Shown here: positions 33,823 to 42,875 of the stretch, one piece after another
Layout: each line of letters opens with the position of its first letter
How positions within the stretch are numbered: position 1 is the first letter of the stretch
Assembly (NCBI RefSeq): GCF_001422545.1
Contig: NZ_LMLE01000009.1
Span: 186,001 to 250,000, forward strand
Length of the DNA stretch: 64,000 nt
Direction: 5' to 3'
Origin: Pedobacter sp. Leaf41
Lineage (GTDB): Bacteria; Bacteroidota; Bacteroidia; Sphingobacteriales; Sphingobacteriaceae
The notes under the pieces: model-generated
Database searches by the model: none
Seen by the model: only the letters and a program-made list of their open reading frames with translations
Told to the model about the DNA's origin: nothing
Made by a program: the position numbers and the translations under genes

Positions 33823-36597
33823 ATGAAGCAGCTTTTACTTTCTATTTTATTTTCTTTCTTCTTTTTAAATCTCCTGGCACAGAAGAACGGTAGTATGACT
33901 GGAATATTAGCCGATAGTGCCAACCACAAAACCACTTTGAATTATTCTACAGTATCGGTTTACAAAGTTGGCGATAGTGTACTTACCACGTATAAGCTTT
34001 CTGATGATAAAGGCACTTTTAAAATAAATAACCTACAAACGGGGATAAAATATCGCCTGGTTATTTCTGCCTGGCAATATGGCACTTACCGAAAAGAGAT
34101 TGCGCTAACGCCAGAAAATCCGGCGTTAAACTTAGGTACCATTTATTTATCAACCAAGGCTAACGATTTAAACGAAGTGAACATTGTGGCAGAAAGGCCG
34201 CCTGTTATTGTGCGTAAAGACACAATAGAATTTAATGCAGAATCTTTCAAAACGCTCCCCTCTGCAGTAGTTGAAGACTTGTTGAAGAAACTTCCAGGGG
34301 TACAAATTGCCGAAGATGGATCAATTATGGTTAACGGTAAAGCAGTAAGCAAAATTCTGGTTGATGGAAAGGAATTTTTTGGAGGTGACCAGCAAATCGC
34401 AACTAAAAATTTACCTGCCAACATTATTGATAAAGTTCAGGTGGTGGAGGATAAGCAAGCAAAAAGGAGAGACCCCGATTTAACCGCGGCAGAGATTCCT
34501 CAAATTATCAATTTGAAATTGAAGAAAGCCATTAAGAAAGGTGCATTTGGCAAGTTGTATGCTGGCGGCGGCATCAAAGAACTTTATCAAGCGGGGGGTT
34601 TAATGAATTTTTTCCGCGATACGACACAGGTGAGTATTTTGGCCTATGGGAATAACATCAACCAGCCGGGCTTTAATCCAAATGATGTTCAACGTATTGG
34701 TGGTTTTAACCGAAGTGGTGTTAATTCAATGATGATGAGTTCGGGTGGCTATTTTGAGTTTAATGGAATTAGTTTTGGTGGAAGCTTTAGCGGTATACAA
34801 ACCTCATCGGGCGGCGGCTTTAACTTTAATACCCTCACAAAAAAAGGCATTAAGCTAAATACTCAATATTTTTTCGGCCGCAATGATAATTTACTGGAGC
34901 GCTTAACCAATACGAACCAAACGCTGGGAAATGATCGGTTGATTACCAATGCAAATGAAAACACAAGCGCATTAACGCTTAAACATAATATTGCAGGTAA
35001 ATTAGATTGGCAAATCGATTCATTAACTCAACTCACTATTGAGCCTTTTATCGTTTTAAATTCGAACAACGCTATCAGCACCAATCGCTCCACAAACACA
35101 AATGCTGCTGGCCAGCTGGTTAATAACTTGCAGAATATAAACGACCGAAATTCATCAAGTAATAAATATCAGCTGGTAGCCGATTTAAGTAAAGATTTTA
35201 AGAAAGCAGGCAGATCATTCAATATCGGTTTTGATATTTCGACTACTCCAAATCCAACCTTAAATTATAACCGAAGCATCAGTAACTTCTTCATTACCCC
35301 ATCAATTTCAGAAATAGATCAGCTGCGGAACAATCAAATTGAGAATTTTCGATCGTACATCTATGCCAATTATAGCGAACCCATCAATAAAAAGTTAAGC
35401 TTTAAAATTGATTTAAGCGGAAATATTTTGAACAACGAAAATGCCTTGAGCACATTTTACAGGAACCCTGCAAACCAACTATATGATGTAGTAATCCCTA
35501 GTTTAAGCCAAACCGTAGAGCAGGCTGGCTTTAAAACGAACACGAATATTAGTTTGAAATACCGAATAACCAAAGATTTTAATATCCAACCTGGAATTGT
35601 ACACAACTACATTTCATTAAATAACCTCTTTAGCAATAGCGCCAACATCGATCAGCGATATCATTTCATTTGGCCTTCGTTTCAACTGGTGTATAAAATT
35701 TTTAGGTTGAATTACGATGCCCGTTTTACAGAACCAAATGTAAGTTATTTGCAACCTGTAGCCGATAATACCAATGCCCTTTACATTAGAAATGGCAACC
35801 CTAATTTGCTGCCAGCAAGAATGCAAAGATTGAGTTTGAACATGTACAAATACGACCCGAAGTTGCTAGTTAATTATAATTTGTATGGTTACGGAAATTT
35901 CACCAAAAACGGCATCGTAAATACCACAATAATTAGCAATGGTGTGCAAACCGTTACTCCAATTAACGTGAGTGGCATTTATAATTTTAATGGTGGTGCA
36001 AATGGTTCGAAGGATTTTAAAATCAATAAAACAACTTTAAAAGTAGGCTTAGGTTTCTGGGCAAACTTCAATCATACGCCGATTATTATCAATAATATCA
36101 GAAGTGATGCAAACGTATTTTATGTTGGCCCTAATGGAAGTGTGAAATTAAACTTGAACGATGTTGTCGAATTAAACCAATCTTATTCCATTAACCTAAA
36201 CCGCAGCCGTTATCAGGATGATTTTTATACTGATTTAAGTTACAATACGCAGAATAGCACTTCTGAACTGATTATCAGATATCCCAAAAAGGTAGTATTC
36301 GAAACCAATTTCGCCATCACTGCAAATACGCAACAAATTGCCGGTTACAACAATAACATTAAACTGTGGAATGCAGCAGTGACGTATCTCTTCATGAAAA
36401 ATGACCGACTACAATTGAAATTAGCGTTGAATGATATTTTGCAAAGTAATGTGAGGCGATCTGTAGAGATTACCGGGAATAGCGTAATCGATTATCAAAC
36501 CAATAATTTAGGCAGGTATGGAATGGTAACGCTGACTTACAATATCCAAAATTTTGGGCAGAAAGTAGGCGGAAGACAAACGTTTTTTAGCTTTTAA
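33823..36597 (+). CDS. Large outer-membrane beta-barrel protein, TonB-receptor-like
   Basis: 924 aa. Signal peptide MKQLLLSILFSFFFLNLLAQ, then a carboxypeptidase-regulatory-like domain (about 22-110) and a plug-like region with DTIEFNAESFKT, VEDLLKKLPGVQI, KILVDGKEFFGGD and IDKVQVVEDK, wording typical of the Bacteroidota outer-membrane beta-barrel family (CarboxypepD_reg-like plus OMP barrel). The barrel is rich in Asn/Ser/Tyr and ends in Phe (FFSF). Substrate unknown. No SusD partner follows, so it is not a Sus-type pair. Confidence 0.85.
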   Translation: MKQLLLSILFSFFFLNLLAQKNGSMTGILADSANHKTTLNYSTVSVYKVGDSVLTTYKLSDDKGTFKINNLQTGIKYRLVISAWQYGTYRKEIALTPENPALNLGTIYLSTKANDLNEVNIVAERPPVIVRKDTIEFNAESFKTLPSAVVEDLLKKLPGVQIAEDGSIMVNGKAVSKILVDGKEFFGGDQQIATKNLPANIIDKVQVVEDKQAKRRDPDLTAAEIPQIINLKLKKAIKKGAFGKLYAGGGIKELYQAGGLMNFFRDTTQVSILAYGNNINQPGFNPNDVQRIGGFNRSGVNSMMMSSGGYFEFNGISFGGSFSGIQTSSGGGFNFNTLTKKGIKLNTQYFFGRNDNLLERLTNTNQTLGNDRLITNANENTSALTLKHNIAGKLDWQIDSLTQLTIEPFIVLNSNNAISTNRSTNTNAAGQLVNNLQNINDRNSSSNKYQLVADLSKDFKKAGRSFNIGFDISTTPNPTLNYNRSISNFFITPSISEIDQLRNNQIENFRSYIYANYSEPINKKLSFKIDLSGNILNNENALSTFYRNPANQLYDVVIPSLSQTVEQAGFKTNTNISLKYRITKDFNIQPGIVHNYISLNNLFSNSANIDQRYHFIWPSFQLVYKIFRLNYDARFTEPNVSYLQPVADNTNALYIRNGNPNLLPARMQRLSLNMYKYDPKLLVNYNLYGYGNFTKNGIVNTTIISNGVQTVTPINVSGIYNFNGGANGSKDFKINKTTLKVGLGFWANFNHTPIIINNIRSDANVFYVGPNGSVKLNLNDVVELNQSYSINLNRSRYQDDFYTDLSYNTQNSTSELIIRYPKKVVFETNFAITANTQQIAGYNNNIKLWNAAVTYLFMKNDRLQLKLALNDILQSNVRRSVEITGNSVIDYQTNNLGRYGMVTLTYNIQNFGQKVGGRQTFFSF

Positions 36598-36607
36598 ACT
36601 TAAAGCT

Positions 36608-36642
36608 TCATAGCTTGCGTGCAATATGCAGGCAAGCTATGA
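36608..36642. terminator. Hairpin between convergent genes
   Basis: TCATAGCTTGC (36608-36618) and GCAAGCTATGA (36632-36642) form a perfect 11-bp stem between the outer-membrane protein (+) and the methyltransferase (-). No T-run, so termination is likely but not certain. Confidence 0.5.
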
Positions 36643-36647
36643 CGAAT

Positions 36648-37331
36648 TTATGCCAAGGTCATCTTCACCAAATACTGGTCTTCTCCATCGTCGAATATCA
36701 TTTCACAGTTCCAGCCGGTTTCTGTTGCGATGGCTTTAATGGTTTCTTCATCTACATAAACCCAGTTAAACCAATCTCCCTTTTCTCCTCTGTATTCATA
36801 TTGATAAGAAACTTCACCGTAATATTGATTTTGAGGCTTTGGCAAATCCTTATATAAATAATAAATATCCGATGAATCGAAAATTACCTGTCCGCCTGGA
36901 TGGAGTAGATCTTTAATTTTGATTAAAAAATCTTTGAAACCGGCCAACGTTCCGGTTAAACCTATGCCATTCATTAGCATTAAAATGGTGTCGAACTTTT
37001 CTTGATAGGTAAAGACATCTTGCAGCAAAGCTTTTTTCACTCCACGATCTTTCATAATGTTAACCGCAGCTTCAGAAACATCAATAGCAGTGACATCGAT
37101 ATTAAAAGCCTGTAAAAGCAACGCGTGACTGCCGACACCTGCTCCGATATCTAAAACTTTCCCGTGACATAGATGCAATGCCTGAAGTTCCAACACGGGC
37201 ATATCTTCATCATCACGGAAGAAAAATTCCAAGGGCATTTCTTCAGGCTCACCATAAGAATTGTGCAACCAGAGTGTATCGGCTTCGCCGGTTTTGTAAA
37301 TATCAATAAGCGCTTTACCAAAAACATCCAT
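36648..37331 (-). CDS. Class I SAM-dependent methyltransferase
   Basis: 227 aa from the ATG at 37331 (MDVFGKALIDIYK); the 16-codon upstream extension is spacer. Motif I VLDIGAGVGSHALLLQ, motif II around VTAIDVSEAA, and LMLMNGIGLTG at motif IV/V place it in the class I methyltransferase fold. The substrate is not evident. Lone gene, upstream of which lies a family B REP-like palindrome. Confidence 0.8.
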   Translation of the reverse strand: MDVFGKALIDIYKTGEADTLWLHNSYGEPEEMPLEFFFRDDEDMPVLELQALHLCHGKVLDIGAGVGSHALLLQAFNIDVTAIDVSEAAVNIMKDRGVKKALLQDVFTYQEKFDTILMLMNGIGLTGTLAGFKDFLIKIKDLLHPGGQVIFDSSDIYYLYKDLPKPQNQYYGEVSYQYEYRGEKGDWFNWVYVDEETIKAIATETGWNCEMIFDDGEDQYLVKMTLA

Positions 37332-37390
37332 GGAAGCAAAGATAGAAATTGGAAAATGGAAATGGAGGATAAGAATCAAAAGGCATCACC

Positions 37391-37483
37391 CTTTCGACTG
37401 GATCAAAGTCCCTAACATGCGGGAGAGAAATCTTTGAAGTATATTCGCTGGTCAAAGATTTCTCCACTTCGGTCGACATGACG
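37391..37483. repeat. REP-like palindrome, family B
   Basis: TTTCGACTGG and GAAATCTTTG on the left, CAAAGATTTCTCC and GGTCGACATGACG on the right. Relative of the element at 8507-8602. It fills the methyltransferase/beta-CASP spacer. Confidence 0.7.
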
Positions 37484-37496
37484 GCCAGCCTAAAAA

Positions 37497-38897
37497 TTAA
37501 TCTAACTCAAATTCCTGATGATATTCCGGAATAGCCACATGTTTAAATCCATAGTCTTTTAATCGCGTTGCGAAATGCTGCTGAACTTCATACTCTCCAT
37601 GCACAAGAAAAAGCTGCTTCACTTCCGCTGGATCCTGACAAGACAGAAACTGCAATAAATCTTCATAATCGCCATGCGCACTCATCGATTTTATTGCTTG
37701 CACTTCCGCCTTCACATCATATTCATCACGGAAAATTTCAACTACTTTTTTACCAGCAACCAATTGTCCACCCAGAGAATTGGGTTCACAATAACCCACC
37801 ATTAAAATGGTATTTTTCTGGTTTCCGATATTGTTTCTGATGTGATGTTTCACTCGGCCAGCATCCGCCATGCCCGATGCAGAAATAATTACACAAGGAC
37901 GTGGATCATCGTTCAGTTTTTTCGATTCTTCCACACTTTCGATGAAACGCAAGCCTTTGAATCCAAAAATGTCGTGGTCAACTTTTAAAACTTGTTTTAC
38001 ACCATTATTGTAAACCTCAGGATGGTTGCGCAAAATTTCGGTAGCTTTTGATGATAGCGGACTATCAACGTAAAATGGAACATCTGGTAATTTTCCTTTT
38101 AACTCCAAGCCGTTTAATGCATATAATAACTCTTGCGTTCTCCCAACGGCAAAAGCCGGTATAATTACCTTACCTTTTTTTGCGATACAGGTGTGATTAA
38201 TGATTTCGTAAAGCATTCCTTCAATCGGATCGAGGTCTTTATGAAGTGAATCGCCATACGTAGATTCCATCAAAATGTAGTCAGCCTGATCGAATTGCTG
38301 AGGACTTTTCAACAGTAAATCTCCATAGCGACCAACATCGCCAGAAAAGGTAATCCTTTTCGTGTCGCCGTTTTCGGTAATAGTTAAATGAACCGCAGAG
38401 CTACCCAAAATGTGTCCGGCATCGGTGAGTTTCAAACGGATGTTTTCATCGATTTCGAAATCTTTCTCATATTCCACAATTTTCATCTGACTCAAAGTCT
38501 GGGTCACATCTTCCTCTGTGTAAAGCGCCTCTTCCATTTCTTCACCTTCACGTCGATGCTTATTTGAAAAATCAGCGTCCTGCATCTGGATTTTCGCTGA
38601 GTCCATCATTAAGATGCGAGAAAGATCCATTGTGGCGGGCGTACAGAAGATTTTTCCGCTAAAGCCATCGGCTACCAATTTAGGCAACAAACCGCAATGA
38701 TCAATGTGGGCATGAGATAAAATGAGATAGGTAATTTTCTTGGGATCGAAACCAAAATAGTCATTTAGTTTATCGGTAACACGACCCATTCCCTGAAACA
38801 GGCCACAATCTAGTAATATCTGTGTGTTATTTTTTAGGGTAATAAGGTGCTTACTTCCCGTCACTGTACGGGCAGCACCATGAAAGGCAATCTTCAT
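37497..38897 (-). CDS. Metallo-beta-lactamase/beta-CASP RNA-processing nuclease
   Basis: 466 aa. The zinc motif SHAHIDHCG near residue 60, further His/Asp ligands (GHILGSSAVH, TFSGDVGR), then the beta-CASP region (PAFAVGRTQELLYAL, SPLSSKATEI, ISASGMADAGRVKHH) and RMMBL C-terminus (SAHGDYEDLLQF, VHGE). This is the CPSF73/archaeal-type RNase family, acting on RNA ends. Not in an obvious operon. Confidence 0.92.
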   Translation of the reverse strand: MKIAFHGAARTVTGSKHLITLKNNTQILLDCGLFQGMGRVTDKLNDYFGFDPKKITYLILSHAHIDHCGLLPKLVADGFSGKIFCTPATMDLSRILMMDSAKIQMQDADFSNKHRREGEEMEEALYTEEDVTQTLSQMKIVEYEKDFEIDENIRLKLTDAGHILGSSAVHLTITENGDTKRITFSGDVGRYGDLLLKSPQQFDQADYILMESTYGDSLHKDLDPIEGMLYEIINHTCIAKKGKVIIPAFAVGRTQELLYALNGLELKGKLPDVPFYVDSPLSSKATEILRNHPEVYNNGVKQVLKVDHDIFGFKGLRFIESVEESKKLNDDPRPCVIISASGMADAGRVKHHIRNNIGNQKNTILMVGYCEPNSLGGQLVAGKKVVEIFRDEYDVKAEVQAIKSMSAHGDYEDLLQFLSCQDPAEVKQLFLVHGEYEVQQHFATRLKDYGFKHVAIPEYHQEFELD

Positions 38898-38924
38898 TAG
38901 ATGGTTAGAATTAATGTAGCATAA

Positions 38925-38948
38925 AAATGCCGGATATTTCCGGCATTT
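38925..38948. terminator. Hairpin terminator, YtxH-gene side
   Basis: AAATGCCGG (38925-38933) and CCGGCATTT (38940-38948) form a perfect 9-bp stem, just past the stop of the YtxH-like gene and upstream of the beta-CASP start. Confidence 0.75.
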
Positions 38949-38957
38949 CCAATTTCT

Positions 38958-39206
38958 TTAAGCGTGAACTTCTGAGATTTTATCTTTAACTCTCTCTGCT
39001 ACCCCAGAGGCTTTGTCTGCTAAACCTGATGCCTTATCTGCTAATCCAGCTAACTTATCTTTAGAAGCATCTAAAAGATCAGCAAAAAAATCTGAAACCT
39101 TACCTTTTAAATCACTAGATGAATCTGATGATAATGCTAATGCAATTGTTGCGCCTAATGCTGCTCCAGCTAAAACGCCCACTATAATTTTTGTCTCTTT
39201 TTTCAT
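38958..39206 (-). CDS. YtxH-domain protein
   Basis: 82 aa. One N-terminal hydrophobic helix (IIVGVLAGAALGATIALALS) and a Lys/Asp/Ala helical tail containing repeated GLADKASG units. Matches YtxH-like small stress-associated membrane proteins. Function unknown; divergent from the HAD gene. Confidence 0.8.
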   Translation of the reverse strand: MKKETKIIVGVLAGAALGATIALALSSDSSSDLKGKVSDFFADLLDASKDKLAGLADKASGLADKASGVAERVKDKISEVHA

Positions 39207-39285
39207 GGTTTTCGTTATTTAGTTATTAAACATATTAACCCTTAAGGTGTTTTAACTTTTTTTACCTTGCAAAAACCAAACCACA

Positions 39286-39909
39286 ATGAAACAAGTATTT
39301 TTTATCGATTTAGATAACACGATTTACTTTACCAAACCGAATGAAGATGTTTTGATGAAAGGACTGTATGATTTGCTTGAGAAGCAAGATTTAAAACTCA
39401 CTGACGAACAATATGTGGCCGCAAAAGCGGAAATGCTAAGAACACCATTCTTAAAAGTGGCCGAAAAATACGAATTTCCAAAAGAGGTAACCGATCGTTT
39501 AATTGATTATCTATCGAATAGAGAAGTCACCAAAGCATTAATTCCGAGTGATGATTACCATTATATAAAAAGTTTAAAGGGCAGAAAGTTTATCGTTACC
39601 GCCGGTTTCCCTAAACAACAGTATTCAAAAGTGAAAATGCTAGGAATAGCTGATGATTTCGAAGATGTTCAAGTTGTTGATGTAGCTGTTAGCAATAAAA
39701 AACAGGCATTCTTAAATTTAATTGAAAAATTTAAGCTGAATACTGAAGATATCCTGATCATTGGCGATGATGCAGAATCGGAAATTAAATATGGGCTGGA
39801 ACTTGGCATCGAAACTTTTTTGCTGGATCCTGAAAATCTTCATCCAAACGCCAAAAGCACCTATATTGGAAAAAATTTAAGTCAGCTGCGCCAGGCTGCG
39901 GGGCAATAA
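39286..39909 (+). CDS. HAD-family phosphatase
   Basis: 207 aa. Motif I FIDLDNTIYF (nucleophile Asp8 or so), motif II in FIVTAGF, motif III Lys near SNKKQAF, motif IV IIGDDAESEIKYG. A helical cap follows motif I. Resembles nucleotidase/haloacid dehalogenase-like phosphatases; substrate unknown. A TACCTTGC box at 39263-39270 is a possible -7 element. Confidence 0.85.
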   Translation: MKQVFFIDLDNTIYFTKPNEDVLMKGLYDLLEKQDLKLTDEQYVAAKAEMLRTPFLKVAEKYEFPKEVTDRLIDYLSNREVTKALIPSDDYHYIKSLKGRKFIVTAGFPKQQYSKVKMLGIADDFEDVQVVDVAVSNKKQAFLNLIEKFKLNTEDILIIGDDAESEIKYGLELGIETFLLDPENLHPNAKSTYIGKNLSQLRQAAGQ

Positions 39910-39918
39910 TTACCCAAA

Positions 39919-39944
39919 AAAGTCCCGGTTTTCACCGGGACTTT
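39919..39944. terminator. Bidirectional terminator between HAD and DUF6600 genes
   Basis: AAAGTCCCGGT (39919-39929), loop TTTC, ACCGGGACTTT (39934-39944): perfect 11-bp stem between convergent genes. Confidence 0.85.
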
Positions 39945-39952
39945 CCATTAAT

Positions 39953-41677
39953 CTATCCTCTGCCACCTCTTGATGGCCTGCCACCTTCAGCGCCACTTCT
40001 TTCGCCACCACCTCTTTGTTGTTGAGGGGCCGATTCAGTTCTTCTTTGTTCCTGGCGTTGTTGCATTTGTTGCTGTTGTTGTGCTCTTTGCTGTTGCTGT
40101 TGCGCATCACGTTGAGCCCTTTGTTGCTCTGCCTGCTGACTACGTTGCTGCTGCATTTGCTGATCACGTTGAGCCCTTTGTTGCTCTGCCTGCTGACTAC
40201 GTTGCTGCTGCATTTGCTGATCGCGTTGAGCCCTTTGTTGCTCCGCCTGCTGAGAACGTTGCTGCTGCATCTGCTGATCACGTTGTGCTCTTTGCTGTTC
40301 TGCCTGCTGACTGCGTTGTTGTTGCATTTGCTGATCGCGTTGAGCTCTTTGTTGCTCCGCCTGCTGACTGCGCTGTTGCTGCATCTGTTCGTTGCGTTGT
40401 GCATTTTGTTGTGCTGCCTGCTCTGAACGTTGTTGTCTTTGTACATCTCCTGAGCGATCGTTATTTCCTCTCGTCTCATTTTGAGCACGTTGCTGATCCT
40501 GACTCATGCGATCTTGCTGATTACGTTGCTGACGCATTTGGTTTGCCCGTTCCTGATCTTGGCCTCTATTTAAGTTGCCATCATTATTACGTTGGTCAAT
40601 TCCATTTGAATTGCCTCTGCTCGTACGGCCATTTGCGTTTCTATCGTAAGTTTCACCCCTATTATTTGGTTGATTATTGTCACGACCGGCGTTAGCTTGA
40701 TTTCCTCTGTTCGGTTGACCACCACGGTTATCGTTTCTGTTTCCAAAGCGATTATCATTATTTCCCCTTTGATCATTATCGCTGCGATTGCCGTTATTAT
40801 CTCTGCCAGGTTGATTACGGTTTGCGTAACCTTCATTTCTTCCACCTCTGCTTATCCCAGCATTTCCCTGCTCAAATTTTCTTGGCGCTGCGTTGCGGTT
40901 ATCGGCATTACGCTCTGGTCTTGGTCTGTAAATCGAAACCTCCCTTCCTCCAACTCTACTTGCACCCGGGCGATTACTTTGCGCATACCTGTAAACAGTT
41001 ACATCACGATTAGTTGCTCTTCTGATATCATCAATCCTCGGACCGCCATAATAAGACCTTCTGTTGTAAACGTAGGTATTATTGATGATCGTAGTATTGC
41101 GGATGTAAACATTGTTACGGCCGTAATCGTACCTAGGGAAAGTATTTATATAAATATTACGCTGAGGGATAAAGTTCCAGCAGAACTCGGGAACTGAATA
41201 ACGCCTTCCAAAGCTTAAATTAATGCTAATGCTTGGTGCCATTGGTGCCCATCCATAATACCCATCGCCACTTCTCCAATCTACCCATGCTGGTCCCCAG
41301 TTTGTATCTGGCAACCAAATCCACTGGCGGTAGCTGTTAATTACCCAACGGCCATAGTGAAAAGGAGCCCAACCCCAATCGTAGTTCGAAACCCAGGTAT
41401 TTCCATATTCTGTCATTGCCCAGCGGCCATTGGTATAATATGGGCGAAATTCGTTTTGGTCGACATCAGGACGCCAAACATACCCGTACTGCGGATCTTG
41501 AATCCAGGTACCGTAAGGAGAAAGTTCATCATAAAAGGTTTGCATAGAAACATTCCCTGTGCTATAACCATCATCCTGATAATTGTCTTGATAGTCTTGT
41601 GCCCTGACTAAGGTGGTGGTTCCGGCAAGGAGCCCAAAAAGCCCCAGCACAATTGCCGATTTTTTCAGTGTTTTCAT
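39953..41677 (-). CDS. Exported DUF6600 protein with Gln/Arg tandem repeats
   Basis: 574 aa. Signal peptide (MKTLKKSAIVLGLFGLLAGT...VRAQ). Residues about 40-170 carry FYDELSPYGTWIQDPQYGYVWRP and several W-rich copies (GRWAMTEYGNTWVSNYDWGWAPFHYGRW split over the region), the DUF6600 pattern. Residues about 250-400 are Asn/Arg-rich, then five near-identical 19-residue units QRDQQMQQQRSQQAEQQRA follow, and a Gly/Ser/Arg tail. Probably a surface or periplasmic protein with a long disordered basic tail. The repeat keeps several other frames open, which produces false antisense ORFs. Confidence 0.8.
   Translation of the reverse strand: MKTLKKSAIVLGLFGLLAGTTTLVRAQDYQDNYQDDGYSTGNVSMQTFYDELSPYGTWIQDPQYGYVWRPDVDQNEFRPYYTNGRWAMTEYGNTWVSNYDWGWAPFHYGRWVINSYRQWIWLPDTNWGPAWVDWRSGDGYYGWAPMAPSISINLSFGRRYSVPEFCWNFIPQRNIYINTFPRYDYGRNNVYIRNTTIINNTYVYNRRSYYGGPRIDDIRRATNRDVTVYRYAQSNRPGASRVGGREVSIYRPRPERNADNRNAAPRKFEQGNAGISRGGRNEGYANRNQPGRDNNGNRSDNDQRGNNDNRFGNRNDNRGGQPNRGNQANAGRDNNQPNNRGETYDRNANGRTSRGNSNGIDQRNNDGNLNRGQDQERANQMRQQRNQQDRMSQDQQRAQNETRGNNDRSGDVQRQQRSEQAAQQNAQRNEQMQQQRSQQAEQQRAQRDQQMQQQRSQQAEQQRAQRDQQMQQQRSQQAEQQRAQRDQQMQQQRSQQAEQQRAQRDQQMQQQRSQQAEQQRAQRDAQQQQQRAQQQQQMQQRQEQRRTESAPQQQRGGGERSGAEGGRPSRGGRG
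40115..40399. repeat. 57-bp tandem repeat, five copies, inside the DUF6600 gene
   Basis: Five consecutive 57-bp units encode the 19-residue Gln-rich repeat on the minus strand. Four central units are near-identical at DNA level with scattered silent differences; the first (QRNEQM...) has diverged more. Copy number is likely variable by slippage. Confidence 0.85.
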
Positions 41678-41942
41678 TTGTGTGTTTATTTAATAACCTA
41701 ACTTGTGTGTATCAATTAGAGAACCAAAATTCATCAAGGTTTAATATGCTTGCATAGTTTTTCGTTTTTTGGCCTGATATTGCCTCTGAAGGCATATTTA
41801 ACTAATATTTAACGTTTTAAGCGAAGGTTAATTGTGCAGAAAATAAGTCAGCTAGAAATAATATTTGCTACACCACTGTTTAGAAAATAGATTATATCGC
41901 ATTAACGCAAAACTTTAAAACTAAAATTCTGTTTATTGTACC

Positions 41943-41950
41943 TATTTTTG
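41943..41950 (+). promoter_or_regulatory. Putative -7 promoter box (TAnnTTTG)
   Basis: TATTTTTG ends 4 bp before the ATG at 41955. It fits the Bacteroidota -7 consensus, implying a very short or absent 5' UTR. The -33 element is not clear. Confidence 0.45.
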
Positions 41951-41954
41951 CAAC

Positions 41955-42656
41955 ATGCAAAACGGCACCTTATATCTTATTCCTGTTCCTCTGGCAGAAG
42001 AGGTTTCACACAAAACTTTCACTCCATATTTGGTTGATACCATCAATCAGATTGATACTTACATTGTGGAGAATAGCAAAACAGCCCGTCGCTTTTTAAA
42101 GGAGGCAGGATTAAAAACACCACAAAAAGACCTCATTGTACACGATTATGGCAAGCATAACCGCACAGATTTAGGACAGTTTTTTAACGAACTAAAGGGA
42201 GGAAAAGACGTTGGCCTGATGAGTGAAGCAGGTTGTCCGGGCATTGCAGATCCAGGTGCAGAAATTGTTGCTGAAGCACACAAACTTGGCATTAAGGTAG
42301 TTCCTTTGGTTGGCCCAAGTTCGATTTTGTTGGCTTTAATGGCTTCAGGATTTAATGGACAAAGTTTTGCTTTTTGGGGATATTTACCCATAGATAAAGA
42401 ACAGCGCACCAAACGGATTAAAGACTTAGATTTATCAGCAAGTCGCTATAAACAAACACAAATTTTTATCGAAACGCCTTTTCGTAACAATCAGCTTTTT
42501 GAAGAGGTGTTAAAAAGTTGTAAACCCAACACGCAGATTTGCGTAGCCAGCAACCTCACTGCTGAAGACGAATTTATCAAAACCCAAAGCGTTTACAATT
42601 GGCGCAAAGAAGAAATTGATCTTCATAAAAAACCTACTATATTTTTGATGTATTAA
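41955..42656 (+). CDS. RsmI-like tetrapyrrole-methylase-fold methyltransferase
   Basis: 233 aa. N-terminus GTLYLIPVPLAEEVSHKT, GLMSEAGCPGIADPGAEIV and VVPLVGPSSILLALMASGF are the signature loops of the TP-methylase/RsmI fold, whose RsmI members 2'-O-methylate C1402 in 16S rRNA. This version is shorter than RsmI (about 285 aa) and lacks its C-terminal region, so rRNA activity is uncertain. Followed by a strong terminator. Confidence 0.82.
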   Translation: MQNGTLYLIPVPLAEEVSHKTFTPYLVDTINQIDTYIVENSKTARRFLKEAGLKTPQKDLIVHDYGKHNRTDLGQFFNELKGGKDVGLMSEAGCPGIADPGAEIVAEAHKLGIKVVPLVGPSSILLALMASGFNGQSFAFWGYLPIDKEQRTKRIKDLDLSASRYKQTQIFIETPFRNNQLFEEVLKSCKPNTQICVASNLTAEDEFIKTQSVYNWRKEEIDLHKKPTIFLMY

Positions 42657-42664
42657 AACAAATG

Positions 42665-42690
42665 GCCTGTGACGAACAGGCTTTTTTTTT
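42665..42690 (+). terminator. Terminator after the RsmI-like gene
   Basis: GCCTGT (42665-42670), loop GACGA, ACAGGC (42676-42681), then nine T. Confidence 0.85.
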
Positions 42691-42875
42691 AATGAATCCG
42701 TCGGCTAAAGCCGGACGGCAATTAAGGGCATATGTGCAGTGGAAAAATTTTAACGCCACGGTCTGTGTCCTCAAAGCCCGAAACAATAAATCGAGATCAA
42801 GGGAAAGTATTTCCAATGAAAAAAATTGAGAAGATTTTTTTTTAAATTGTAAACATTTCAAGGTTAATCAATGTC

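Noticed and set aside
40115..40399. Tandem repeat considered as a CRISPR array
   Set aside because: Units are contiguous with no unique spacers and encode a continuous in-frame protein repeat.
39970..40695. 241-codon ORF opposite the DUF6600 gene, and other ORFs across the repeat
   Set aside because: Open only because of the 57-bp repeat and Gln/Arg-rich codons on the other strand; no signal, domain or start context.
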